Assembly (NCBI GenBank): GCA_037349105.1
Contig: JAYJMM010000113.1
Span: 434,001-498,000 of the forward strand
Reading direction: 5' to 3'
DNA length: 64,000 nt
Source of the DNA: Limnomonas spitsbergensis
Taxonomy: Eukaryota > Chlorophyta > Chlorophyceae > Chlamydomonadales
A model generated the notes under the pieces. It saw nothing but the letters and a program-made list of their open reading frames with translations. It made no database searches and was not told where the DNA came from. The translations under genes were made by a program, and so were the position numbers. This document shows positions 33,023 to 44,389 of the stretch, one piece after another. Position 1 is the stretch's first letter, and each line of letters starts with the position of its first letter.

Positions 33023-33774
33023 TTATCCCAGTATATAATGACAGGGACTAAGACGCTTGGGCTGTGTGCTGGGGAGTGGGGGTACCAGAATACCATTGGT
33101 TGGCTTGAATCTGGATTGTGAACTGCTGTGAGGACTTGAGCGACATGCTTAAAGCAAAAGTGCCTATTCAACCACTATATTTCCTTGTATTATTGATGTG
33201 AGCCAGGTGTGATAAATCACAGACCACACTTGTCAGGCGTGTGCAGCATGTATTTGTGTAGTTGAACATATTTATTTCAGTAGTGATTGATATGGTTTTC
33301 TCGGAGTGAAGCAACAAGATTGATCCTGGTTTTTATCAGTTGAAGCTGCTTGTGTGACAGAAGCTATATTTCATTTCTATGTCCCAAGCAGCTTGAGGCT
33401 CTTGACTCAGTAGACATCTTTATGTCCTAAAGCCTAACGTCGAACTCACGCCTGTTGGCTAAGGCAGGCTATCGGTGATCCACATTCAAATGTGGCTGCA
33501 AAGAATATGAAAACCCATTTCATGACCTAACACAGTTCATTTCTACTCGGGACGCTATGACATGTCATAGATACGTGACATGCTGAAAATATAATGCAGT
33601 TCCAGAGTCTCTTATAACAGCCCTGGCTTAATCTCTTCGAAAGATATTTGTCAGACTCCAAATTGTACAGTCCTTGCAGCTCCTTAAATGGTTGCACTAT
33701 GAACCTGAAATATGTATCCTGGGACGGTGCTCTGCCCAATCTGGGGGCATGGCCTCATCTCTTCCAGAGGGTAG

Positions 33775-34180
33775 GTCAATGATGTTACATCCCTGGGCCC
33801 AGCTCAAATAGGCTCGGCCGCGAGGGCCCTTGACTGTTTAGTCGGGAGGAATGAACGTAAAGGAGAGAAACAGACGAAAAAAGAGAAGCTAGCGACCACC
33901 TAAAAGACAAAGGAAGCCTGGAGATTCCCCAGCCCACCCAGGTCCTACCCTGAAGTACTATAAAGAGGATAGATGGCCCTGAAGAAGTAAATGACCCTAA
34001 ACCCCTGGGGCCTGCTCAAGAAGGCTCGGCCGTGTGGGCGCCTAACTGTTCAGCCTCATGGACATGTGAGTTCAATACGCTACACCTGTGGGCCATGCGT
34101 ATTTTGCAGCCATCTGAACAGTTGGGCGCCTACGTGGCCGAGCCTTCTCGTGCATGGCCCAGAGGTGTAACGTCATTGAC
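33775..34180. mobile_element. Foldback (MITE-like) element, family 2, about 406 bp
   Basis: The left end GTCAATGATGTTACATCCCT is matched in inverted form by the right end AGAGGTGTAACGTCATTGAC. The inverted similarity continues for about 70 bp through ctcggccgcg and the gggcgcc...aactgttcag block. An additional internal unit lies at 33990-34065. No coding capacity. Confidence 0.65.
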
Positions 34181-35021
34181 ATGTGGGCCATGCTCATAAG
34201 GCCTGGTCTCGTCGGTGTCCAACTGCCTCTGGTTGAGAACAGAAAGAGGGAGAAAGAGCCCCCTACAAATAAGAACAAGACAGACGACAAGAAGTCCGTT
34301 CCTCAAGCCCCTCCATAATCTAGCACTCAACAAGGAACCAGGGAGTCCAAACAAGAAACTTGTGGATCAGTGGGCCCTGAGGAAGTTAAAACGTGAGATT
34401 TAGAAGGGTGCATAAACTTGAGGTATAGAAAGCAAGCGGGTGACAAAGAGGAAAAGACCGCCCCCCCAAAGGAAAATGTATCAAATTCATCAGCTCCTCA
34501 ATAAATTAGCCGTTCATGCTGTCTACCACATTTTCCACAGAATCCAGAGCCTCCCACCCATGCCTGCCCCGGTTAAGCCTGTGGCGCACTCGAGGGCCTG
34601 TCGAACCACTCTCCTCAGGCTTGACCTTGACGCTAGGGCACAGGAAGCAAACATACAGTGCATCCTCCACATGTTAGCCATCTCCCCTTGCCCAGCACAG
34701 GCAGGTGCAGGCCAGACAATGTCGTTACACATCTGGCCCATGTCGTTGGCCTTTCCGGCCATCTCTTTTAGCCTTTTTGTTTTTGTTGTTGTTGTTTGCC
34801 CCCTTTTTAGTTTCTACTCTTCTCCCTTCTGATCAGTGGAGCGCCCTCGCGGCCAAGCAGGAGTGGGATACGCTTGCTTTCCTTGACTTTTCTTAGAGGC
34901 TTTGTTGAGGGCTAGTCTCTAGTGGAACTCAGGTGTTGGACTTGGTCTGCTTTGCCTTCCCGGCCTCTCCTTTTGTTCCTTCCCCCCTCTCTTCCTTTTA
35001 GTTCCGCCTTTACTCCCTTCT

Positions 35022-35135
35022 GAACAGCTGGGCGCCCACGAGGCCGAGCTTTGAGCGGGCCCAGAGGTGTAACGTTATTGACCTCTGGCCCATGCTAAAC
35101 AAGGCTCGGCCACATGGGCGCCCAATTGTCTGGTC
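35022..35135. repeat. Two family 2 units back to back
   Basis: tgggcgcccacgaggccgag reads toward a shared centre (gtaacgttattgacctctgg), and the inverse unit caaggctcggccacatgggc follows. This is the junction expected when two foldback copies abut or when an element has lost its centre. Confidence 0.55.
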
Positions 35136-35780
35136 GGGAGGGGAAATAACTTGCCGGTAAAGCCAGAGGAGAAAGGAGATAAACAGACGGAAAGAGGAAG
35201 GAAAATACCACTCCTAAAAGGAAAGGAACCCTGAAGCGAGGGGTGGGCAGAAAGAAAACTAGGGACCCCATCCCCCCTAATTATCCAAAACTCATCAGTT
35301 TGACTTGGGAGTTGCAATTAAGGACTTTTGGGAGGGTATCTCGACTTCAAGAAAAGACGTTTTTAGGGACTTGGCCCCCCCCCTCCTAGTTTGACATGCG
35401 TTGACCGGGGACTTAACGTTGACCGTTGACCATGCATACGGGGTCGTTGGAAAGCCCTGGCCATAACATATGCAGTGAGATCTTCATATCATGCAGTTTT
35501 CTCATTGCTAATATGTTATTCGCAAAATATGCATTTGTGAAATCTACGAAATCCTCATTGTTTGGCTCTCTGTACCTCAGTCACCGTTGGGCCAACAAGT
35601 ATTTTAAGACCAGATATGGAAAGCTCTCGTCAAGCTCCATACTTTTCGAGGATGGGGGGTTTTTAGTTGTTTTTTGCCCCCCCCCCCCATCGCCCTGAAC
35701 TTTTCCTAACCCGTCCAGATCCCAGCCCTCAACTAAACAAAAGCAAAGAGAGAATAGAATGCAAGAGGCCAGTCACCAGT

Positions 35781-35845
35781 CAATGACGTTACACCTCTGG
35801 GCCCTGCTCAAATAAGGCTCGGCCGCATGAGTGCCAGTCACCAGT
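35781..35845 (-). repeat. Foldback/MITE family 2 unit
   Basis: gtcaatgacgttacacctct, then gggccctgctcaaataaggctcggccgc. A further partial copy of the first part is at 35902-35935. Confidence 0.55.
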
Positions 35846-35924
35846 GTTGATTCTAGTGCGCACCAGACCACGGTCAGCACCGCTGGCCTAGTGAGGCCAC
35901 TGGGTCAATGACGTCACACCTCTG

Positions 35925-36025
35925 GGCCCTGCCACTGGGTGGCTACGATGGGGACCGAGCCCGACCGGCCCCTCAATGCCGTGGGTCGTGATGTAGCTGA
36001 ATTGCAGCTGGAGCTCCCTAAAGAA
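35925..36025 (+). repeat. SINE-like repeat copy (family 1), inserted next to family 2
   Basis: gccactgggtggctac, then ggtcgtgatgtagctgaatt and gcagctggagctccctaaa. Confidence 0.55.
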
Positions 36026-36699
36026 AGGACACCGGTAGAATTGATCACATGCCTACCTATAGTTCTGGTATTCTCAACCTTGCTGCCAGAGACAATGGGC
36101 GCAGTATGAGTCAGAGGCAGTATGGCAGCTGGAATTGAGATTGCTCACCCCCTACATGCCCCTTGTCACCGAGCGTTCAGCAGGGCCCAGAGGGTATGCA
36201 CCCTTTTAAATAAATGTGTTGAGAAGGCCGAAGGGCCCTCACTCCCCCTAGATATCTTCTTCCTGATCTCAAGTTCCAATCCAGTTACCTCTCGGCTTCC
36301 CAGAGACACCTACTTACACGGAGGACCCTTTACACATACTAAATACTAGTACAACGCGTGACAGGGAAGATGTCGCTGTTGACTGGCAAAATGGCCCAGA
36401 AGGTCTACGGCAACACAGAATGGCAGTTTCCAGAAGCAAAACCCACGAGGGAGTTCCTTGGGAGTTCACCTCAGCAGAACTTACTTCTTAGAGAAGGCAG
36501 TCCTGCTGTTAAGGGCCCAACCTACTTGCTTGGGGGAACCGCTCCTATCAAAAAGTCCAACCAGGCCAGCAACCATGTTCAAAAGTGTTCCCTATCTACC
36601 AACCTGCCTATGAACCTATTCCAGAGAGCCAGACTTCTGTGCCACATAACAGAACGGTATCTTAGACTTGGTGACAAAGGTGATGGGTGCAAGCATCTC

Positions 36700-36975
36700 G
36701 GCGTATCATCCTTGCACCTCAATGGCGCCTATTGCTTCTGTACTGGTCCCCGTTACCCATTCTTCTCCTAAACCCATCAGAAACCATCCAGGAAATGACG
36801 AATTCCCCGAAGATAGCTTGTGAGTAAGTTGACAGCTTGTCTGAGGAAGTTGACCGACAAGGCGTGTCGTCTTTGCACCTCGCAGAACCAAGCGGCCTTA
36901 GACTGGCCCTTTGTACCCCTTCTTCACTTCGCCCCATAAGCCATTGTCCAGGAAATGACAAACTCCAAGACGCGC
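36700..36975. repeat. Tandem duplication of the 3' end of the membrane-protein gene
   Basis: On the minus strand, gtcatttcctgga and, further on, gaggtgcaaagacgacacgc at 36860-36960 recur in diverged form (gtcatttcctggatgg; gaggtgcaaggatgatacgc) at 36705-36810. The duplicated block covers the last codons and the start of the 3' flank. Confidence 0.55.
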
Positions 36976-39937
36976 AGCGGCATTAGCAAGAAATTGAAGG
37001 GGAAGGGAAGTCCAAAGCGGCGGCTGAGCTGGACATAAAAGCCAGCAACCGCCAGGGCAGTCACTGCTGCGGGGTAGGATGGATGCGTCGTCGACAGGTT
37101 GAAGGGCAGCTGAATGCGATAGCGGGCCATCAGGGACAGTAGTCCAAACAGGAGCATGTGGCTGCCGCGCATGGCGCTGTGCATGGCGCTGCGCATGGGG
37201 TGGAAAGTAGGCTTCGGGATTACAGTGTGGGCTGGGTTCACGGGGAAACGTCCAAAGCTCACATCGAGTGAGAACCTGACATTTGTGATACATGCGGTCC
37301 AATGCAAACAGCTTTCTGACTTCCGCACCCCTTGATGCTGGCAGCAATCCACCATGCAATGCTAGCAGCAATCCCCCACCCGCGCGCGTTGGCCCATGTG
37401 ACATACCTGATAACCCGCTGACACCACCAGGCAATGTGGACACCTAGAGTGCGGCAAGACGACTGGATGATGAAGGGAATCCACTGCAGCAAATCAGGCG
37501 ATTGTATCCGTCGTGTGTCACATCATTTCGTCATGCATCAGGGGGGAAAGCTGGAAAAAGCTGGGGGGAAACACACACTTTGACAGCATGAGCCTTCAGG
37601 AGCACTCAGATCAAGGGCACATGGGAGTAAAGCAAAGCAATCCAGGATATTAGGATATTAATGTCACGCTGACTCCCAATCATATAAATGGAGTAAGGAA
37701 TGCGCCGGATCAGCAGTACCTTGTGGTGTTCTTTTGGCACCACATGCTCCAGTGTGGGTCGAATGTCTGCGTAGCCAATGCAACGGGGCGGCAGCCAGCA
37801 TCAGGGGCGGTCAGTGTCACAGAAGGCGCATGACAGATTGCTTAATCGTCCACAAACCGCCCGAATCCGGCTGATTCCAACCGATTCCGGCAGATTCTGC
37901 CTAGCGTCGCTATCTTGTACCCCCCGATATAGCTTGATTTCTTATCCACATGGCCTATTTGCAATCAAGCGCGAATCCACTCTTCATGTTGAGCGGTAAT
38001 TCATCTGTAATTAACCTGTCATTCATTTGTTTTCATACGCAGTTAATCTTCAACTATCTTGTAAATAACCTGTCATTCATTTTCATTTCTATCTGCAATT
38101 CATTCAAAATCTAGCTGTCATAACCGTAATCAGTAATTCATATGATGAGTGCAAGGCTATACATATCCAGAGGTACCACGCAGGAGTGCTCGCGCTCATC
38201 CATCTGCAGTGTTGATAAAATTTTCCCTTCCGCACATCTACCCAGTCCCGATGAGAGGAGCACCCAGCCATACACCCAAGAAGATAGTTCGGGATAAGGG
38301 TCTAGGGTTACGCACGTAGCAGTCTCAATGAATGTTCGTAGCAATACACCCAAGGAGTTAGTCTGACTTGAGAATTTAGGTCAAACCATTTACGCACATT
38401 TGTCTGCAGTCTCGATGAACATGTCGCCCAGCGATACACCCAAGGTGATGGTCTGAGCAAACTGGAGCCTCAGAGTCGCAATGACGGCCGTGGCGCCTGC
38501 AGACAGATGGAGTCAGCACACTCAGCATGATATCAGCATGAGGGCAGGACGGGTTGGGGAGCAAAATGATACTGGGCTGGGGGGGCACTTTGGTGGGGCA
38601 TGCATAGTTCCAGTGTAGCCTTTTACTAAAGGCCTTTTAACTTCATAACAGTAACAACATCATCACGTATTCAAGCTAGACGGAAATAAATACGAGAGCA
38701 CGGACTCTAGTACTAAGGCGGCTACGGCAGACCACTGGGGTACCCTCCCCAAGGATTGGGTATTTGTTGTGGTATAGGCTTCGCAATGCCACTAGAGCAT
38801 CTGGCATGCACGTCAGGGGCTGAGGTCTGCTGAGCCACTAGGCAAGATAGACACATATCAGCTTAAAAAGATAGCGAATGTAATTGGTCAGAACAGGTCT
38901 TCCTGCTACCTTTCGCCGTGTCAACTTTTTCAAAAGAGAGCTCAGGTGCAAAATGCACGCCTTTTTATTTTTGTATGTGTGCTACAAGCCGCCTTTGGGG
39001 TGACGCCGAGCGGCCACAGCTGGGCCACTGGGCACCAAACCTTGACTGCCCTACCGCCAGTGGCCTAAGCAGCAGGGCTAGATGCATGAGGACCACCCGG
39101 CGGTTGGCCGGGTTGCAGCTGAATTGTGTATGAAGCACCCTGAAAGCAAATGCATCCCTCTCGCACCCGCTTTGCATCAATCTGTTTCACGTCTGCAATG
39201 CCGTCATTGTCGTCGTCCCGCAGGTTGTCTTTATCGCTGGCGGCCTTGGCGACCTGGGTCGCATGACAGAATGATTGGAAGCGGGCAGGCGTTGTGGGCA
39301 TGGGAAGCAGATTTATACTGAACACCATTCCGAAACATTGAATGACTCTGGCTAGGAGGCAATGTCGAACCCTGATCAAAAAGGGCATGTCGGGTTTTAG
39401 GGGCAGGGACCTTGCCATGCACTAATTGGCTTACTGTCCTGAACAGGTCCCATGCAGAGATGTTTTAATCCTTCACAGCCCATGCTTGACGGGAGAGTGG
39501 ACTTCAGAATTAGGCAGAGCAGGGTCCAATCACACCTTGAATTGGTGCCACAAACTTTGAATTGAGTCCTTGGACTTGTCCCTGTGTGCCATGGTCTAGA
39601 TTTCAGTTCCTGCAGTGGTGCAATGTGGTCTCTGATGCAGCGGCATGGGAGAGCCTCACCATCCGCAGAGCCTGAATGCCTCGACTGCTGCAATCGTCAG
39701 GGGCAGGCTTCCTCCAAACAGAAGTAGAATGAAGCCGAGGACAAGAGGCATCCAGGAGTCTTTGTAGGGCTCAAGTACGTGCCATGCTGACATTCCCATG
39801 GAAAACGCTTGCTCAGCATACGGCCACATGTCATCCAGGAGTTTCATGCCCATCGTAATCATTGGATAAGCAGCACGGAAGAAAGGCTCGAGCGCGGTTT
39901 GCTCTCTTTGTCCGGTGCCCATTTTCGTGTCGACCAT
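36924..39937 (-). CDS. Eight-exon integral membrane protein, uncharacterised family (309 residues)
   Basis: Exons in transcript order, all joining in phase: 39937-39660, 39581-39536, 39253-39167, 38940-38910, 38496-38398, 37766-37720, 37483-37407 and 37188-36924 (TGA). The start is MVDTKMGTGQREQ. An N-terminal hydrophobic segment (VLGFILLLFGGSLPLTI) is followed by a calcium-loop-like DDDNDGIADV, then LRLQFAQTITLGVSLGDM, KWIPFIIQSSCRTLGVHIAW, CQRVISAMHSAMRG, and two or three further hydrophobic segments to the end. I recall similar proteins in algae and other phototrophs (KWIP...IAW..QR.IS) but no established function. The 31-nt exon at 38910-38940 is the least certain. A SINE-like copy sits in the intron at 38985-39155. 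The gene is divergent from the next one. Confidence 0.75.
38985..39155 (+). repeat. SINE-like repeat copy (family 1), intronic
   Basis: ggccactgggcaccaaacct, then cagtggcctaagcagcaggg and ttgcagctgaattgtg. It is antisense within an intron of the membrane-protein gene. Confidence 0.6.
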
Positions 39938-40565
39938 GATGGACACTGATGTGTCGATGTGTCGAAAAAAATAAGACAGGGAACTGGGTGACGATTTGCG
40001 TACGATCTTGCCATCCCGACCTTGATCCCGACCCAAAATCCGCAGCTGGATGTACGGCTTTGTTGCCCTGCATGGTATGGTTCCGCCAAGGGTTTCGCTC
40101 ATCCGCTTGCGTACCTAACCACCCCGCACCCCGCACCCCTCCGCACCCCCCTTCCTCTTAGCTTCCCGGGTCCCGCCTCGGATACCCCGCCAGCAAACCA
40201 TGGTCTCAATCCGCCCAGCAGTGTGGACGCGTCATATGCTCACATCCGAACAGCAAAAACTAAAATAATAGAAATTCACAAATTTTCTACAAGTCGTTTC
40301 GGATTTCTGCTATCGTGGCCGGTTTCGTATGAAACCCTAGTACGTGCACACAACGTCAGGCGCCAAACGTGCGACCTTTCAGAAGCGTTGCTCACGTGGG
40401 CGCGAAACCGCTTGATACGAATGATGTGTACGTGTTTCTTGGTTCACGTTTAAGGAACATTCGAGTAGCTAGTCCTTTAACGCTCACTTTCATCGACTCA
40501 AGACAGAGCAACCCAACCTGCAGCCGCACGACATTGACGACCAGAAACTGCACGACATACGCATT
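39938..40565. promoter_or_regulatory. Divergent intergenic region, probable bidirectional promoter
   Basis: 628 bp separate the start codons of two oppositely oriented genes, so both promoters and 5' leaders must lie here. A C-rich stretch near 40120-40160 could belong to a leader. No unambiguous TATA box was placed. Confidence 0.4.
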
Positions 40566-41496
40566 ATGGCTACACACAAGTTGACGTCGATGCCCGACGA
40601 GAATGCCCTGTCAATCCACAGTTGGCAAAGCATGAACACGAGCTTCATTCCATCCTGCGACTTGTGCATGGTCGACTCCCCTGTGTCCCCGTGTTTTCCT
40701 GTGTCGATGGGGTTCGACAGCAGCAGTAGCAGCACTTCATCATCCCCGTCCAGTCCCAGTCGTTCATGTGCACGCATCAAGACAACAAGCAGTCGCTTAT
40801 CCCTCTTGAGCTTGGCTCTTCATTCGTCCTTGAAACTGGACTGCCTTGGGTTAGGCTCTGTCAGCCCCACAGTCCTCATCGGGACTTCCCCAGCAGCTGA
40901 TTTCGAGGACTCCTACGGCATCAGGCGCCAAGCCTCATCAACGAACATTGAGTTCTCTTCTTCTCCGCCCATTAACATCCCGAACACCACGTGAGTCATG
41001 GTGTAATCGGGTGGTATCGCATTCTGTTGTTTCGTACTGATTGCGTTATTGAGCGAAATTGTGGTCAGAGATTGCTGTGAGAGCGACCACCCAGAACGCG
41101 ACTAGCTGGACATCTTTCGAAGAGTCCGTGTTGCAAACTTGCAAATTCAGATCCTCAGCAGGAGGGGCTCCGGTAACAGATATCTCCGGTAGCTGACTCA
41201 ATGACTGTCCCGGATTTACAACAAAAAAGTCACAATTTATCAGTGTCCCGGGTCCCAGGTGTAACTGTGATGATACTTACCTTAAATATGTGTGTTTGAT
41301 GTGTGTCTCCTTACACATGCTGGATTGTTGGTCCCTCTCTGATGGCATTGCTCACGAGCTCCCTCTGTTGTTGCCGAGCAGGTATTTGCCTCATCCGCGG
41401 CAGATTGAGGAGAGGGAGCGCCTGCAGAGGGCCAGGGTTGCGTACCGCATGCATCTTGAGGCGAGGGAGGCCGCTGCCCTGCTGCAGGATGTGTGA
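40566..41496 (+). CDS. Hypothetical Ser-rich protein with coiled-coil C-terminus (179 residues)
   Basis: Two exons, 40566-40990 and 41382-41496, join in phase 2 (ACC AC|G) and end at TGA. The N-terminal two thirds are Ser/Pro-rich and probably disordered (SSSSSTSSSPSSPSRS). The second exon is a charged helix, PRQIEERERLQRARVAYRMH, then LEAREAAALLQDV, with coiled-coil character. A TGTAA element, the usual green-algal poly(A) signal, follows at 41691. No known family recognised. It is divergently arranged with the membrane-protein gene. Confidence 0.55.
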
Positions 41497-42977
41497 ACAA
41501 AGACATCAGATAGCAGTATGAGGGAAAGCCAAATAGAGAACGCCTGATGCAACTGCAGCCAGCTGCTAAACCAACCTCTTATGTACCAATATTCAGGGCC
41601 ATTTCCTTGATTGATAAAGCGAGTTCAGCTAGCAAGGGTGTGCTGAGTGTATAACCTAAGCCTTGTCATAACCCTAGACACTCAGTAAGATGTAAGCTGC
41701 CAATTGCGTACCTGTGCACCTGATGTGTAGATTGAAAACAGTGGCATGGTGGTGAACCACCCGAAACGAGCGCTGTAAATTCGAAGTAAATTGAAGTGTG
41801 TCTTTCGTGTGACTATTTAGATTGATGTCATTTCTCACACATGGCGGACCATGCCAAACATGTACATACAGGAGTGGTAGGAGCACAGGATATGTTCCTT
41901 TTCCTGAATGAAATTTTCTCTTTCTCCTGTCAGGTGCAAAGTAGCAGCATCGCATTATTGAAGTGTGTTTTGTCTGCAATTACGGTGTCCATGATTCCGT
42001 GTTATCCTGGTCTTCTGTAAAAAAATCTCTGGTTTTCTGAGATGCAGAGAATTTCTGTATATTTTTCTTCACAATTCAAAAAGTTGTTTCATAGTTGACA
42101 TTGGTTTCATTCCGATCGGGATAACTGCAATTACTTGAATCAATTACGGTGGGTTGTTTATGCACAAGTTATTCTTTGGAACCGCTTTTGTGTCCATTTA
42201 TGGGCACTACAGGCAAAACTGTATTCTTCATCTCTGATGTGATGTGGGTTTTCAATCATATACTTCAAAATCGTAGGCTGGTCTGTCTCACTAGCTTCAT
42301 GTAAAACAATATTGTGTGCGACACATCGTGCATTTGTTGGCAGTTGACATGATCAGCCCTGACCAAAAGATGCCTACCTGGCACGCGACAACTCTAGCCA
42401 TATACAAGCGTAAGAAGCACAGGTCTGACTCACTTTGTGCAAACTTTAGGTTGGAGGCTGATAAGGTCAGCACAGATGCCTATAACTGAACGGTGCTAAC
42501 ACCGTTTTCCTCTTGTTGGACAAAAATACCTGTTCATAAGACATGCACATCATCGTTCTCTCAGTCAGATGGACAACTACATGACTGACATTTCGAAAGC
42601 GTTGCAGATAGCCCCCTGGCAGCTTCTTACATACCGTTTTTATACCCCTGTTCATACTGCCCAGGTTCATACCCGACTTCAATGTGGCGAGGATTTCTCC
42701 ATGGATTCACAATGCCAGGATATGCACAGTTTCAAAATGTTAACAAACGCTTGTATTGTAGGGGTAGAAAAAATCTCAGCTCAAACAGGGCAGAGCCACC
42801 CAAACATTTGAATGGCTGAAGTCAGATAAACAATATAATCAAGCCATACCGGTACTGCAGGGATGGCAGCCGGATTTCGGAAGCCTGAGCAATCCATTAT
42901 GCATCTCGTGACAGATATTTGCGGAAGTCACGGTAAATAACCCATCATAGGATTAAACAACCCATCGTAGGATTAAA
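41497..42977. other. Intergenic stretch, no gene seen
   Basis: AT-rich DNA with only short, unrelated frames between the 3' ends of two convergent genes. Confidence 0.5.
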
Positions 42978-43946
42978 CTATTTCTTGCCCTTGCCCTTTT
43001 GGGGTCCCTTCTTCTCCTCCTTCACAATAATAGCTTTGGCAGTCACTGGAGCGACCTGCTCGACAACATCAAGCATAAGTATGAGACCAGGTCATCTGAT
43101 ATGACAAATTATGTGGCGCACACAGATTATGCACGTCCATGACAATGGAAGGAGGAAAATGAACCATGCAATTTACATGATGTGAATAGTTATCATCCAT
43201 GATTTGCGCATGGTTTCCGATTATCCGCAAATTGATAACTAGCATCCCCAGTCCCCCCATTTTCAAAGAAATGCGGGCGGACCCCGCGGAAGGTCCTTAC
43301 CAAGTTCAGGGCATCATCATCGTATTTCTTCTTGAACTTGTTAAGCTGTGATCGAGGATACACATGCCAGATCAGAAAAACGAAGGTCATTTGTTTCTGT
43401 GGACAGATACAAGCTTAAGCACACCTAAAAACAATGGTCATGCACAGCACCCTTCATGTGCCCCGTTCCCATGCACACCACCCTGCGATGTAACCTACCC
43501 TGCCCTCGTCCATGATCATGTTACCCTTCGATCCTTGGTAGAACGGGTGGTTTCCCGAGTAGATGTCGACGTTGTACAAGGACTTGGTGCCTCCCACAAC
43601 CATGACCTGCATGCAGCCATAGTCGTTACAGCATGCTAGCCTTAAAGTTTCAACATGAAACTCAACCATGTCTAGAGGAGGTCAATAGGCAAGAGAGGAG
43701 CTGCATGAGAACATACTGAAGAGGACCAACTCCCACGCAGGGAACACAGTCCCCCCACCCTGGCCCCACCTCTACACCATTGCAGATGACCTTGGCATCC
43801 GAGTGCCACTCAGGGTGGATTCCCTTCTTCACCATGACAGCTGCTGTGACACCCCTTGACGCAGGCGCCATCCTCGGGACAGAAACCTGCGCACCCTTGA
43901 AGGCCGAGACTCTACTGCCGCAGCTCGCCATGCTGATGGACGCCAT
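42978..43946 (-). CDS. PRPL31: Plastid ribosomal protein bL31c, nuclear gene (135 residues)
   Basis: Four exons, 43946-43770, 43606-43499, 43345-43301 and 43055-42978, all in phase 0 and ending with TAG. The first 38 residues ([20 protein letters not shown]...) are Ala/Ser/Arg-rich like a chloroplast transit peptide. The body [40 protein letters not shown] and then [13 protein letters not shown] is typical of plant plastid L31 of the large subunit, with the conserved HPFY and a Lys-rich tail ([11 protein letters not shown]). The upstream in-frame TTG at 43973 is not used as the start. Only two Cys are present, one in the transit region, so it is not the zinc-binding four-Cys form. Confidence 0.92.
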
Positions 43947-44389
43947 ATCCAGAATGTAGCTTCTGCGGAGCAAGAATTCCCTCTTATTATTATTATTCTA
44001 GATACTGAAGATATCAATGTATTGTATGACGACAGGACTAGAGAGGTGCAGTCAGATGACAGGTATTTCCTGGCAGCGGCTGTCGGTACTCTTCCATCAA
44101 TTCACTCACATTGCCCTTTAGTCTGTTAAACAAATCAGGAAACAGTCGACTAAAAATTGCGAGGCTTTGTGCAGGTCCCTGGCCTTCAGAGCCCAGGATT
44201 AGGCAGGCCCGATGTCGTCAGCTCATCCATGTATGGCATGACTTCATCGTTGAGCAAACGGTGTCTTCGGACTATTTGCCTATCCACCATGGTAGGAATA
44301 TTTGCCTATCTACCAAATGAATTGAATGCTTCCGCTGCGGACCTTCCATCGGCGATCCTCACGCACTCTTCCGGCGTCTTGCATTGCAG

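Larger units (their letters stand above)
33023..36923. other. Repeat-rich intergenic region
   Basis: Apart from the family 1 and family 2 copies listed, I see no gene. The stretch 34205-34850 repeats A/G-rich and C/T-rich segments (agacagacgac / cccttctgatcag) that are the interiors of family 2 elements in both orientations. Short homopolymer runs (poly-C near 35380 and 35680) occur. Confidence 0.5.

Noticed and set aside
36358..36771. 137-codon plus frame (MTGKMSLLTGKMAQKV...)
   Set aside because: No recognisable domain, and it overlaps the duplicated 3' end of the minus-strand gene.
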